From Psychrilyobacter atlanticus DSM 19335 (GTDB taxonomy: Bacteria; Fusobacteriota; Fusobacteriia; Fusobacteriales; Fusobacteriaceae), in the NCBI RefSeq assembly GCF_000426625.1, contig NZ_KE384547.1, positions 1,851,159 to 1,915,158 of the forward strand: a stretch of 64,000 nucleotides of DNA. Reading direction: 5' to 3'. Positions within the stretch are counted from its first letter, which is position 1. Every line of letters begins with the position of its first letter. Shown here one piece after another: positions 17,324 to 26,330 of this stretch. Below the pieces are notes generated by a model. That model ran no database searches, was not told the DNA's origin, and saw only the letters and a list, made by a program, of their open reading frames with translations. A program made the translations under genes and the position numbers.

Positions 17324-17912
17324 CGACATCTCCTATATTAATCCCCTTTAAGATTGGATATCCATCTGTAAATTCTATAACTATTATTCCGGCATAATTA
17401 GGAGCAAATTTCCAGTATCCATTCAATTCGCCAGAAAAATAATAACTTAAGATACAATTTATTACTCCCCAATGACATACTGCCACTATATTCCCACCAG
17501 ATAGGTCCAATGATTCTACAAAACTCACACATCTTTCCTGCAATTGCTGGACACTTTCCCCTGTTTTATAGTCGTATGACTGCCAATTTTCTTTCCATTC
17601 CACAGCATCTTCAGGATGTTTTTCCAATATTTCTTCATAGGTAAGACCCTCTAAAACCCCAAAATTCAGTTCCTTCAGTTCCTCTACCAAATTCAAATCA
17701 TAATTTTTTATATTTATTATCTCAGCTGTTTCTGCTGCCCTTTTTAATGGGCTGCTATAGATCTCTTTATACTCTATACTAGATAATATCTCCTTTGTTC
17801 TCAGAGCTTGACCCTGTCCTTTTTCTGTAAGTTTAGGATCCAAATGCCCGAAAAAAATATTTTCTTTATTCAGTTCACTCTCTCCATGTCTTACCAAAAC
17901 TAGTTTACCCAT
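17310..17912 (-). CDS. cobC: Alpha-ribazole phosphatase (histidine phosphatase superfamily)
   Basis: A 200-residue phosphoglycerate-mutase-like phosphatase. LVRHGESELN at residues 5-14 holds the phospho-accepting His. SSPLKRAAETAEII and CHWGVINCI supply the other catalytic residues. Its overlap with cobS (8 bases) and cobT places it as the CobC step, removing the 5'-phosphate of alpha-ribazole phosphate. The family includes many other phosphatases, so the substrate is inferred from the neighbours. Confidence 0.88.
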   Translation of the reverse strand: MGKLVLVRHGESELNKENIFFGHLDPKLTEKGQGQALRTKEILSSIEYKEIYSSPLKRAAETAEIINIKNYDLNLVEELKELNFGVLEGLTYEEILEKHPEDAVEWKENWQSYDYKTGESVQQLQERCVSFVESLDLSGGNIVAVCHWGVINCILSYYFSGELNGYWKFAPNYAGIIVIEFTDGYPILKGINIGDVDGII

Positions 17913-18642
17913 TTATAGCTCCAACCAGAAGTACAATTATTGTAGACATCTCAACTACAGCACCTAGGGTATCACCTGTTATCCCACCGATCTTTCTTTC
18001 CATTAATTTAGCAAAATATATTCCCAAGATACTAACTACTAAAAGAGCGTATATTCCTGTCATACCTATAAAATAATATGAAAAAGCAGCTGTTATAGCA
18101 AACGAGATCATCACACCTACCATATTTGTTTCCTCTACTATGTGTTTTCCCATTCCACTAGGTCTGGCATATTTTCCTACTCCACAGTTTAAAGTACTGT
18201 TAAATCTTGCTATTACAGGCATTACAAGTAAAAAATAAGGTGATTCATCTACCGATATAACCTCTTTTAACAGTGTTCCTTTTAGAGCAAAATAAATTAT
18301 TAAAGATAATGCTCCATTACTTCCAATCCTAGAGTCTTTCATTATCTCTAGCATACGTTTTTTACTTCTATAACTAAATATCCCATCAAATGTATCAGCT
18401 AAACCATCTAGATGCAGTCCACCTGTAAGTACTATATCTATTAAGATTATCAATATTGCTATTACCTCTGGGCTGTCAAAAAATTGATTTAAAACTATAA
18501 ATGAATAATATAAAATCGCTCCTATTATCATTCCAACTACTGGAAAAAACTTCATAGCCTTCCCTAATTTTTTTGGTTCATACTCCATTTTTGGAGTAGG
18601 TATTCTTGTCATAAACTGTAAAAGAAGTAAAAATCCCTTCAT
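17905..18642 (-). CDS. cobS: Cobalamin synthase (adenosylcobinamide-GDP ribazoletransferase)
   Basis: A 245-residue polytopic membrane protein. It contains the CobS motifs QFMTRIP near the N-terminus, GGLHLDGLADTFDG with the Mg-binding acidic residues, and RIGSNGALSL. It joins adenosylcobinamide-GDP with alpha-ribazole (or its phosphate) at the membrane to complete the nucleotide loop. AGGAGG precedes the ATG at 18642 by six bases; a GTG just upstream is less likely. It overlaps cobC at its 3' end and follows cobU by 21 bases. Confidence 0.95.
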   Translation of the reverse strand: MKGFLLLLQFMTRIPTPKMEYEPKKLGKAMKFFPVVGMIIGAILYYSFIVLNQFFDSPEVIAILIILIDIVLTGGLHLDGLADTFDGIFSYRSKKRMLEIMKDSRIGSNGALSLIIYFALKGTLLKEVISVDESPYFLLVMPVIARFNSTLNCGVGKYARPSGMGKHIVEETNMVGVMISFAITAAFSYYFIGMTGIYALLVVSILGIYFAKLMERKIGGITGDTLGAVVEMSTIIVLLVGAING

Positions 18643-18663
18643 CACATTCCTCCTATTAATTCT

Positions 18664-19218
18664 CTATTTTAATTTAACTTTAAGTCCTGAAACCACCATA
18701 TAAGCTTCATGGCTTTCTTCAGCAATTCTTTGATTTATCCTGCCTGAAATATCTCTAAAATATCTTCCCAGGGGATATGGCGGTACCAGCCCCATCCCTA
18801 ATTCATTGCTGACAATTATAAAATCCCCTCTGTGTGAACTTATGCATGCCAAAAGGTTATCTATCTCTAAGATTATTTTAGCTTCCATCTCGTTCACCTC
18901 TGAAGGAGTCACCATATCCCAGTCTACATGGTTATCCAAAAGAAGGTTACTTACCATATTAGTCAGACAATCTAGAAGAACCACATCACTTTCTATCTTG
19001 CCCTCTAAAAGTTTCGTTACATTCTTATATCCTTCTACAGTCTGCCATTTTTCTCCCCTTTGAATCAGATGTTTATCTATCCTGTCCACCATCTCGTCAT
19101 CATATGGGATCGCTGTGGCAAGGTATGTTCTCGTTTTATAATTATTCAGAGCTATACTTTCAGCCAGAGTACTCTTCCCACTCCTAGCTCCTCCTGTTAT
19201 ATATATAATTTTTCCCAT
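18664..19218 (-). CDS. cobU: Bifunctional adenosylcobinamide kinase/guanylyltransferase
   Basis: A 184-residue CobU/CobP protein. The P-loop GGARSGKS is near residues 8-15, with the guanylyltransferase His in the HLIQRGEKWQT segment, and VVLLDCLTNMVSN and VSNELGMGLVP further on. It phosphorylates adenosylcobinamide and attaches GMP, producing adenosylcobinamide-GDP for CobS. The gene lies 77 bases after cobQ and heads the tight cobU-cobS-cobC-cobT group. Confidence 0.96.
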   Translation of the reverse strand: MGKIIYITGGARSGKSTLAESIALNNYKTRTYLATAIPYDDEMVDRIDKHLIQRGEKWQTVEGYKNVTKLLEGKIESDVVLLDCLTNMVSNLLLDNHVDWDMVTPSEVNEMEAKIILEIDNLLACISSHRGDFIIVSNELGMGLVPPYPLGRYFRDISGRINQRIAEESHEAYMVVSGLKVKLK

Positions 19219-19295
19219 TGTTCCCCCTGTATACTTTGCATAACCTAAAGATTATGGCTTTAGTTTAGTATATCACTTATAGACTGACATTTCAA

Positions 19296-20789
19296 TTAAC
19301 GGGATACCCCTATTATCTTGTATAATTTTTCCATATCTAGGGATTCTTCTACAACTTTAGCTAATTTATCATATTCTCTTTCTTTAAATTCCTCAAAAGT
19401 AGTTGTAGCATCTATTCCATCTAAACCTTTTTGTGCTCTTATGTTATTTAAAAAACCACGAGTGAATTCAGTATTATCAAAAATACCATGGATATAACAC
19501 CCGATTATATTATTTTTTATAACTCCATTTATATATTTTTCTCCATCTAAAAATATTCCCTTTTCCTTACCGTTAGTTATACCTTGATGGATCTCGTATC
19601 CCTTTATTGGTTTACCATAAAGTCCGTCAAATAACCCGTCATCTGTTAATATTTCACCATTATATTGAAGGGTGTTCTTTGATTTTTCCATAGTAGTAGT
19701 AAGGTCAAGTAATCCTAACCCGGATATTTCACTGACATTCCCCTCTAATTTCTGAGGATCCTCTATCTTACCTCCTAGCATTTGATACCCGCCACAGATA
19801 CCGAATATTATAGTTCCACTCTTAGCTAATTTCACTACCTTCTCTGCTATTCCCATTTCTTTTAATTCTTTCAAATCATCTATTGTACTCTTAGACCCAG
19901 GAATAATTATCATATCCTCATCCCCTAAATCCTCTACCCTGTCTATATATTTTATAGATACATCTTCATATAGGTTAAATGCATCTAAATCTGTAAAATT
20001 GGACATATGTTTTAATTTTATCACCGATATTCTTATGTCTTTATCTATAGTTTTTCTTTTAAATTTATCAGTTACTCCGTCTTCATCTTCTATATCTAAT
20101 TTTGTGTGAGGCACTACTCCTAAAACAGGAACTCCTATAATTTCTTCTAACTGTCTGAGTCCAGGTTCTAAGATCTTCACATCTCCTCTGAATTTATTTA
20201 TAACTATCCCCTTTACTCTGGCTCTTTCTTCAGGATTAAAAAGTGTCATAGTTCCTACTACACTTGCAAACACTCCTCCCCTGTCTATGTCTGCCACTAG
20301 GATTACAGGTGAATCTGCCATATGGGCCATCCCCATATTCACTATATCCCCCTTTGTAAGGTTGATTTCTACGGGACTACCCGCCCCTTCAATTATAGAT
20401 ACATCATAATTAGATTTTATATAATCATAATTTTTTAAGATCTCTTTTTTCAATCCTTCTTTATACTCTGAATATTTCACAGCTCCCATATTTTCTACAA
20501 CTCTACCATTTAAAATCACTTGAGATTTTTTATTACTGGTAGGCTTTAGTAATATTGGATTCATATATACCTCTGGCTTTATCCCACAAGCCTCTGCCTG
20601 CACTACTTGAGCTCTTCCCATTTCCAGTCCGTTTTCAGTTATATATGAATTAAGTGCCATATTTTGCGATTTAAATGGACAAACACTATACCCCTTCTTA
20701 TATATCAACCTGCATAACGCAGTAGTTATCAAACTCTTCCCCACTGATGATGCTGTTCCCTGAACCATTAGATTTTTATGTTCTTTCAT
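19296..20789 (-). CDS. cobQ: Cobyric acid synthase
   Basis: A 497-residue CobQ. The N-terminal ATP-binding domain shows QGTASSVGKS and CPFKSQNMALNS. The glutamine amidotransferase domain has GICGGYQMLGG with the catalytic Cys, and the His near HGIFDN. It amidates four side chains of adenosylcobyric acid. In this window the preceding ring-building genes are absent, so the cluster may serve either late synthesis or salvage. A leader hairpin lies directly before its ribosome-binding site (GGGGGG), similar to the one before the DgkA-PAP2 gene. No cobalamin riboswitch was found upstream. Confidence 0.96.
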   Translation of the reverse strand: MKEHKNLMVQGTASSVGKSLITTALCRLIYKKGYSVCPFKSQNMALNSYITENGLEMGRAQVVQAEACGIKPEVYMNPILLKPTSNKKSQVILNGRVVENMGAVKYSEYKEGLKKEILKNYDYIKSNYDVSIIEGAGSPVEINLTKGDIVNMGMAHMADSPVILVADIDRGGVFASVVGTMTLFNPEERARVKGIVINKFRGDVKILEPGLRQLEEIIGVPVLGVVPHTKLDIEDEDGVTDKFKRKTIDKDIRISVIKLKHMSNFTDLDAFNLYEDVSIKYIDRVEDLGDEDMIIIPGSKSTIDDLKELKEMGIAEKVVKLAKSGTIIFGICGGYQMLGGKIEDPQKLEGNVSEISGLGLLDLTTTMEKSKNTLQYNGEILTDDGLFDGLYGKPIKGYEIHQGITNGKEKGIFLDGEKYINGVIKNNIIGCYIHGIFDNTEFTRGFLNNIRAQKGLDGIDATTTFEEFKEREYDKLAKVVEESLDMEKLYKIIGVSR

Positions 20790-20824
20790 TTTTTCCCCCC
20801 ATCGCTTATAGCGAAACTAAAAAA
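20790..20824 (-). promoter_or_regulatory. Leader hairpin shared with DgkA-PAP2, copy 2
   Basis: The minus strand reads AGTTTCGCTATAAGCGAT followed by GGGGGG and the cobQ ATG. TCGCT and AGCGA form a perfect five-base stem. The layout matches that at 8.1 kb. Confidence 0.45.
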
Positions 20825-20902
20825 TTTCATTTTTTCTTTAAATATTTATAACATATCAAAATATACCATGATTTAAGGTTTATTTACAGTGATAAAAACA
20901 AG

Positions 20903-20938
20903 AAAAAAAGGAGTTAATCGGTATGATTAACCCCTTTT
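20903..20938 (-). terminator. hpf terminator
   Basis: GGAGTTAATC pairs with GATTAACCCC (with one G-U) around a five-base loop; on the minus strand a long T run follows. It lies just after the hpf stop. Confidence 0.88.
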
Positions 20939-20947
20939 AAGTTATTT

Positions 20948-21493
20948 CTATTCCCATCCAGCTTCTACGTGGCTGTAATCTCCGTCTCTTCTTTTATATA
21001 CTACATTTAATTCCTCTGTTTCAGCATTCATAAATATGTAGAATTTTTTACCCATTGTTTCCATCTGTAAGATAGCCTCTCCTATTTCCATAGGCTTAGC
21101 CATTATCTTAGTAGGAATGACCTTACTTGTTTTTTCCCTTGTTATATTTCCAGTCTCAGCATTATAGTCAAATTTCTTAAGAGCTTTAGCATGTTTATTG
21201 TCTCTTAATTTTTCCTTATATTTAGTCAATTGTTTTTCAAGTACATCTACTACTTCATCAATAGCAGCATATAAATCTACCTCTTCTACTGTAGCTTTTA
21301 TTTTAGAACCATTTACATAAACTAATACATCTGCTGTATGAACTTTTCCTGTTTTTACGTGTTGTGCTGAAAGAGTGATATACACCTCCGCTATTTGATC
21401 AAAATATTTTTTGATTTTTCCTATTTTTTTCTCAGCATGCGCTCTTATTCCTGGTGTAACTTCTAAATGTCTCCCGCTTATAATCATTCTCAT
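20948..21493 (-). CDS. hpf: Long-form ribosome hibernation-promoting factor
   Basis: A protein of about 181 residues, the long HPF form. The N-terminal S30AE domain (residues about 1-100) contains ISGRHLEVTPGIRAHAEKK. The C-terminal domain (about 125-181), with IGEAILQMETMGKKFYIFMN and VYKRRDGDYSHVE, drives 100S ribosome dimer formation. It protects idle ribosomes in stationary phase or stress. The ATG at 21493 has GGAAG eight bases upstream; an earlier GTG in frame overlaps that site. Monocistronic with its own terminator. Confidence 0.95.
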   Translation of the reverse strand: MRMIISGRHLEVTPGIRAHAEKKIGKIKKYFDQIAEVYITLSAQHVKTGKVHTADVLVYVNGSKIKATVEEVDLYAAIDEVVDVLEKQLTKYKEKLRDNKHAKALKKFDYNAETGNITREKTSKVIPTKIMAKPMEIGEAILQMETMGKKFYIFMNAETEELNVVYKRRDGDYSHVEAGWE

Positions 21494-21614
21494 AGACTTC
21501 ACTTCCTTTATTAGAAATTATGTATTTAGAGGTTTTAACTGTTCCTCTTAATTTAAGTATACCTCATTTTTTTGATTTTCCTACTTTAATTTTAAAAAAA
21601 AATTTTCTATATAA

Positions 21615-21764
21615 AAATAAGTAATGTAACATCACATTCAGATAGGCACAGTCTAGATTTTTATTTTTTTGTATATTTCATATTTTTTTAGATCCTTTAG
21701 TAATACCTTTATTTAAATAGAAATCTTGGTGATACCCATCGGGAGTGTAATTGCTAGATTATAA
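21615..21764 (-). repeat. Dispersed intergenic repeat, copy 4 (long form, two conserved ends)
   Basis: GTAATGTAACATCAC at 21621-21635 is followed by ATTCAGATAGGCACAG. The far end has CTTGGTGATACCC and GCTAGATTATAAAA. Both ends match copy 1 in order and orientation. On the minus strand the element begins in the T tract after the buk terminator. Confidence 0.6.
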
Positions 21765-21796
21765 AAGTAAGGGCTCCCATTGTGGGAGCCCTTTTT
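21765..21796 (-). terminator. buk terminator
   Basis: GGGCTCCCA and TGGGAGCCC form a nine-base GC-rich stem with a three-base loop. The T run is stronger on the plus strand, moderate on the minus strand (TTACTTTTA). Confidence 0.8.
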
Positions 21797-21813
21797 CTAA
21801 TAAATTATATATA

Positions 21814-22881
21814 TTAGTATTTTTTAGGAGATTCTTCTCCTGTCAATACCCTTAAACCACCTTCAGCTAAAGCTAACATCTCATCTTCTCCAGGATATAC
21901 CTTTACCTCTCCTATAAATGAAACCCTATCTGTGATATCCCCTACTATTTTCTTAGAATAAGCGATTCCCCCAGTTAAGATTATTGCATCTACCTTTCCA
22001 GAAAGTACAGCAGCCATAGCTCCTACTTCTTTAGCCACTTGATAACCCATAGCTTTTACAATTAAACTTGATTTTTCATCTCCGCTTTCAGCATTATCAG
22101 TAACTTCTTTCATATCATTGGTATCTAAATATGCTACTACCCCGCCATTTCCTTTGATCCTTTTTTTTATGAAATCCAGATCATATTTACCGCTTGTAGC
22201 CATCTTTAAAAGATCTCCAATAGGTAACTGTCCTGATCTTTCAGGTGAAAATGGTCCATCTCCATCCAGTGCATTATTTACATCTATAACTCTACCATTT
22301 GAATGAGCTCCTACACTGATTCCCCCACCAAGATGTACAACAATTAAGTTTAATTCATCATAAGATTTTCCCATCTCTTTAGCAGCTCTTCTAGCCACTG
22401 CTTTTTGGTTCAATGCATGAAAGATACTCTTTCTTTCTAATTCAGGAATACCAGATACTCTAGCTACTTCATCTAACTCGTCTACCACTACAGGATCTAC
22501 GATGTATGAAGGTTTAGAGATAGTAGAAGCTATCTCATGAGCTATCCTTCCACCTAAGTTTGAAGCATGTTCTCCCAATACTCCAACCTTTAAATCTGCC
22601 AGCATATCTTCACTCACTTCATAAGTTCCACCAGCAATTGGTTTTAACAATCCACCTCTACCTACTATAGCTGCTAATTCTTCTATTTTTATACCTGATT
22701 CAGATACCGCATCTAAGATAACTTCCCTTCTAAACTCCAATTGATCTGAAATGTTTTCAAATGGTGCTAATTCCTCATTAGTATGTCTCAAAGTTTTTTC
22801 AAAGATCTCCTTTTCATTTTCATAGATCGCTATCTTTGTAGATGTAGACCCTGGATTAATTGCCAATATTTTGTAACTCAT
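21814..22881 (-). CDS. buk: Butyrate kinase
   Basis: From the ATG at 22881 (GGGGGG eight bases upstream) the protein has 355 residues, the usual length. [16 protein letters not shown] at the N-terminus is the phosphate-binding loop of the acetokinase family. [12 protein letters not shown] and [11 protein letters not shown] are characteristic of butyrate kinase. It converts butyryl phosphate and ADP to butyrate and ATP, the energy-yielding end of butyrate fermentation. It follows ptb with about 30 bases between, as in clostridia. Branched-chain acyl substrates are also possible. Confidence 0.95.
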   Translation of the reverse strand: MSYKILAINPGSTSTKIAIYENEKEIFEKTLRHTNEELAPFENISDQLEFRREVILDAVSESGIKIEELAAIVGRGGLLKPIAGGTYEVSEDMLADLKVGVLGEHASNLGGRIAHEIASTISKPSYIVDPVVVDELDEVARVSGIPELERKSIFHALNQKAVARRAAKEMGKSYDELNLIVVHLGGGISVGAHSNGRVIDVNNALDGDGPFSPERSGQLPIGDLLKMATSGKYDLDFIKKRIKGNGGVVAYLDTNDMKEVTDNAESGDEKSSLIVKAMGYQVAKEVGAMAAVLSGKVDAIILTGGIAYSKKIVGDITDRVSFIGEVKVYPGEDEMLALAEGGLRVLTGEESPKKY

Positions 22882-22913
22882 TTCTTTATCCCCCCTATGG
22901 ACCATATATAAAT

Positions 22914-23819
22914 TTATAATTTTCCTGCTGTCATTGCTCCTAAGATTATAGAATTTAACTTAGTTTCTTCACTATCTGCTCTGGAAGTAAGAATAATTGG
23001 AGCTGTAGCTCCTACTATCAACCCTGCTCCCTTAGATCTTGCAAAATAAGATATAGATTTATATAAGATATTTCCACCTTCGATATCTGGAGCCAATAAA
23101 ATATCCGCCATTCCAGCTACTTCATGATCGATTCCTTTATGTTTAGCAGCCTCTAATGATACGGCATTATCTAGTGCAAAAGGTCCTCCTACTATACAAT
23201 TTTCTATCTCTCCCCTTTTATTCATCTCTTCTAATTCATGTGCATCCACTGTATCTGGCATTTTTTGATTCATTTTTTCTTTAGCGCAAATACAAGCCAC
23301 CTTTGGAACCTCTATCTCCAATGCACGAGCTACCTTTACAGAGTTATCTATTATTTTTTTCTTAGCTTCCACGTCTGGAGCTATATTCATCGCCGCATCC
23401 GTAATAAAAAATAATCTGTCATAATTTTCAATTTCAAATACAGCAACATGAGATAGTATTCCGTCTCCTCTAAGACCAACTTCCCTGTCTAATGCAGCTT
23501 TTAAAACTACACTTGTATCCACTAATCCTTTCATCAACATATCTGCTCTTCCACTAGATACTTCTATTACAGCTTGTCTAGCAGCTTCTACATCATCTGT
23601 TTTGTCGATAATTTTGTAGTTAGACAGGTCTATGTTCAGCTCTTTCGCGACCTTCTCTATCTTGGCAGAATCTCCTACCAATATTCCATCTACTACACCT
23701 TTTTTTCTAGCTTCCTCTACAGATAATAAAACCTCCCTATCTTGAGCTACAGCTACAGAAATAACTTTTTTTTCCCCTTGCTGTTGTGCCTTAGATAGTA
23801 TTTCTTCAAAATTTTTCAT
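22914..23819 (-). CDS. ptb: Phosphate butyryltransferase
   Basis: A 301-residue protein of the phosphate acetyl/butyryltransferase family. Features include [36 protein letters not shown] and [14 protein letters not shown], then [18 protein letters not shown] and [17 protein letters not shown] near the C-terminus. It exchanges CoA for phosphate on butyryl-CoA, giving butyryl phosphate for Buk. The ptb-buk order and spacing point to one operon. A terminator of the upstream lolD gene lies 34 bases before its start, so a promoter must be in that short gap or read-through occurs. Confidence 0.94.
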   Translation of the reverse strand: MKNFEEILSKAQQQGEKKVISVAVAQDREVLLSVEEARKKGVVDGILVGDSAKIEKVAKELNIDLSNYKIIDKTDDVEAARQAVIEVSSGRADMLMKGLVDTSVVLKAALDREVGLRGDGILSHVAVFEIENYDRLFFITDAAMNIAPDVEAKKKIIDNSVKVARALEIEVPKVACICAKEKMNQKMPDTVDAHELEEMNKRGEIENCIVGGPFALDNAVSLEAAKHKGIDHEVAGMADILLAPDIEGGNILYKSISYFARSKGAGLIVGATAPIILTSRADSEETKLNSIILGAMTAGKL

Positions 23820-23852
23820 CTTGCCCCCCTCGGTTATATTTCATACAAACTA

Positions 23853-23887
23853 AAAACCTATAATTACTCCAAGTGGAGTAATTATAA
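23853..23887 (-). terminator. lolD terminator
   Basis: TATAATTACTCC and GGAGTAATTATA make a twelve-base perfect stem with a four-base loop; the minus strand continues GGTTTTTAG. Confidence 0.78.
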
Positions 23888-23913
23888 GATTTTAATTCGT
23901 AATCCCTTTTTAA

Positions 23914-24603
23914 TTAATCAGTTACTAGCTCTAATTTTCCCTTGGTCAGATGATACCTTTTATCTGTTATGTTTGCTAGTTCTGTGCTATGAGTCACCAC
24001 AATTATCGTTTGATTTTTTTCCCTACAGATTTTTCTCAAAAGATCATGGATAACCTCACTGGTTTCTTCATCTAAATTTCCTGTAGGCTCATCGGCTAAT
24101 ATTATCTTAGGTTCATTTATCATTGCCCGTGCTATCGCTACCCTCTGTTTTTCTCCACCAGACAGCTCGGTAGGTTTATGATCTAATCTTTCCCCTAACT
24201 GCATCTCTGTAAGTAATTCTACGGCTTTTTTCTTTACTTCTTCACGATTTTTCTTTTTCCCTATAAGTCCCGGCAGCATAACATTTTCAAGAGCTGAAAA
24301 TTCCGGTAAGAGGTAATGAAATTGAAATATAAATCCTAACATCTCATTTCTTAAAAGGTCTATCTTTGAGCTGTGTGCCACACTTACATTTTTACCTGCA
24401 TAATAAACATCTCCAGAATCCGGTTTATCTAACATCCCTATCATATTTAAAAATGTAGTTTTCCCTGAACCGGATTTACCAAGTACTGAAACAAATTCTC
24501 CCCTGTTTATCTCAAAATCCAAATCATTCAATATCTGTATATCTCTTTTTTTATCCTTATAACGTTTGTTTAACTTCTCTATCTTTAATATTATATCAGA
24601 CAT
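23914..24603 (-). CDS. lolD: Lipoprotein-releasing ABC transporter ATPase (LolD-like)
   Basis: A 229-residue ABC ATPase with Walker A GKSGSGKT, the signature [14 protein letters not shown], Walker [16 protein letters not shown] and the H-loop VVTHSTE. It matches the MacB/LolD group ([21 protein letters not shown]). It lies downstream of the permease gene in the same direction, so the two form one transporter, probably moving lipoproteins from the inner membrane toward the outer membrane. The MacB/FtsE relatives are the alternatives. Confidence 0.88.
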   Translation of the reverse strand: MSDIILKIEKLNKRYKDKKRDIQILNDLDFEINRGEFVSVLGKSGSGKTTFLNMIGMLDKPDSGDVYYAGKNVSVAHSSKIDLLRNEMLGFIFQFHYLLPEFSALENVMLPGLIGKKKNREEVKKKAVELLTEMQLGERLDHKPTELSGGEKQRVAIARAMINEPKIILADEPTGNLDEETSEVIHDLLRKICREKNQTIIVVTHSTELANITDKRYHLTKGKLELVTD

Positions 24604-24674
24604 CTTTCATCTCCTATTTTTTCAAACATTTTGCTTTACCCGCATTTTTTTTAATCTTTAGTAACCTCTACCTT

Positions 24675-25841
24675 TTAGTCATACTTCAACGCTTCAACTA
24701 CCTCTAATTTTGCCGCTTTATAAGCTGGAAAAATACTAGATAAAAATATAATAACTATATTTGCCGCAACTATTACCAACACTTCCTTAGAAGTTATCTC
24801 TACAGGTATTTTGTTTAAATAGTAAATATTAGTTATTTGATTTATTGCATTGTCCTTTACATACCAAAGAATCCCTCCTGATATACTCAGTCCAACTACA
24901 ATTCCAAAAGATCCTAAAAAAAGTCCTTCCAACATAAATATTCTCATTATATTTTTACTGCTAAATCCCATAGACCTCATTATCCCTATATCTCTTGTTT
25001 TTTCCTTAACCAGCATATTTAATATTACCCATACTACAAAACCTGCAATAATTACAATCAATGAAAATACCAGTATCATCACTGTTTTTTCAAGGGATAG
25101 GGCAGCCAGTAAATTTCTATTTAGATCTCCCCAAGTTCTTGTGCTCATATTGGTTTTCATTTGAATCTGTCCCGCTACTTTGTTGGCACTGTATACATCA
25201 TCTAAAAAAACCTCTAAACTAGTGACTGTATCACCAGTATAGGATAAAATTTGTACTGCACGGAGCGGAATTATTATCATAGTAGTGTCATACTCATAGT
25301 ACCCTGATTGAAAGACTCCTACTATAGTCAGATGCATCTCTCTATTATCGGCAGATACCACAGTTATCCTATCTCCTAATTTTGCTCCCAGCTGATCAAA
25401 CAGTTCTTTTCCTATGAGAAATTCTGTAGGTTTCTTTATTTCCATCGTTCCTGCAACTATTTTTTTATCTATATTCATGGCTGTTTTGGCATCATCAAAA
25501 TCTAACCCGTTTATCTTTACTCCTGAAACATATGAACCAAAAATACCACTATATTTTAAGATCCCCTGGGTGGATATCTGAGGTACTGCACCCTTTACAC
25601 CTTTTATCGATTCTATCTGGGTCTGGAGTTCCCTATAATCATCTATAGCTTCTCCATTCTTTGTAGCCACTACATGGGAACTTATAGACAGTATGCTGTC
25701 AACCATATTTTTATCTAATCCGTTGGCTATTCCTATGGAAACCGTAAGTACCGTTACACCAATAGCCACACCTAATATAGCTATTATACTCTGTCTTTTT
25801 CTCTCTAAAATATGCTTTTTAGCTATAAAAAATTCTATCAT
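24675..25841 (-). CDS. lolE: Lipoprotein-releasing ABC transporter permease (LolC/LolE-like)
   Basis: About 388 residues from the ATG at 25841. One transmembrane helix follows the N-terminal FFIAKKHILERKRQSIIAIL. A periplasmic MacB-type domain of about 200 residues comes next. Three C-terminal helices carry the FtsX pattern with the conserved KTRDIGIMRSMGFSSKNI coupling segment. LolC/E permeases act as a complex with LolD to release outer-membrane lipoproteins. Only one permease gene is present, so it may be a homodimer, as in some non-proteobacteria. GGAGGG lies about 15 bases before the ATG, somewhat far, so an upstream non-ATG start is possible. Confidence 0.87.
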   Translation of the reverse strand: MIEFFIAKKHILERKRQSIIAILGVAIGVTVLTVSIGIANGLDKNMVDSILSISSHVVATKNGEAIDDYRELQTQIESIKGVKGAVPQISTQGILKYSGIFGSYVSGVKINGLDFDDAKTAMNIDKKIVAGTMEIKKPTEFLIGKELFDQLGAKLGDRITVVSADNREMHLTIVGVFQSGYYEYDTTMIIIPLRAVQILSYTGDTVTSLEVFLDDVYSANKVAGQIQMKTNMSTRTWGDLNRNLLAALSLEKTVMILVFSLIVIIAGFVVWVILNMLVKEKTRDIGIMRSMGFSSKNIMRIFMLEGLFLGSFGIVVGLSISGGILWYVKDNAINQITNIYYLNKIPVEITSKEVLVIVAANIVIIFLSSIFPAYKAAKLEVVEALKYD

Positions 25842-25902
25842 ATTAATGTTAATCACCCTCCGTCTGTTACCAAAATTATACAACATAAAAACTGTTTGTA
25901 CA

Positions 25903-25933
25903 ATAAAAAAAAGACAGGTCCAAGACCTGTCTA
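25903..25933 (-). terminator. rpsO terminator
   Basis: GACAGGTC and GACCTGTC form an eight-base stem with a three-base loop; the minus strand then has eight T. Confidence 0.92.
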
Positions 25934-25938
25934 ATTAA

Positions 25939-26202
25939 TTACTTTCTGATTCCTAACTTAGAGATTAACGTTCTGTAACCATCTAAATCTTTCTTGATCA
26001 TGTAGTCTAATAATCTTCTTCTTTTACCAACCATTTTCATTAATCCTAATCTAGAATGGTGATCCTTCTTGTTAGTTCTTAAGTGATCAGTTAAGTGATT
26101 GATTCTTTCAGTTAATATAGCTACTTGTACCTCAGTACATCCTGTATCAGTTGCTGTTTTTCCGAAATCTTTAATGATTTCTGCTTTAGTTCTCATTGCC
26201 AT
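25939..26202 (-). CDS. rpsO: 30S ribosomal protein S15
   Basis: An 87-residue protein with the S15 signature: [33 protein letters not shown], and [21 protein letters not shown]15 binds 16S rRNA early in platform assembly. Its gene has a strong AGGAGG site and its own terminator. A GC-rich leader lies upstream and could serve autoregulation. Confidence 0.98.
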   Translation of the reverse strand: MAMRTKAEIIKDFGKTATDTGCTEVQVAILTERINHLTDHLRTNKKDHHSRLGLMKMVGKRRRLLDYMIKKDLDGYRTLISKLGIRK

Positions 26203-26230
26203 TGTTTGTTCCTCCTAAAAATTAAATTAT

Positions 26231-26278
26231 CCAAACCAAGCCAAGGGCGACACCCCAAAACCTAGATATGAATTTAAA
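26231..26278 (-). promoter_or_regulatory. Possible rpsO leader (GC-rich hairpin)
   Basis: About 40 bases before the ribosome-binding site the minus strand has GGGGTGTCGCCC and then TTGGCTTGGTTTGG, conspicuous in AT-rich DNA. A small hairpin (GGG-TGTCG-CCC) can form. S15 represses its own mRNA in several bacteria, so this is a candidate regulatory site. No match to a known S15 leader class is claimed. Confidence 0.35.
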
Positions 26279-26330
26279 GTATTATAACAAAATAATCACA
26301 TTTTGTAAAGTTGAAGTTTTAAATTTTTAC

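Noticed and set aside
20790-20947. Cobalamin riboswitch before cobQ
   Set aside because: No B12-box-like GCCACTG or conserved core; only a small hairpin is present.
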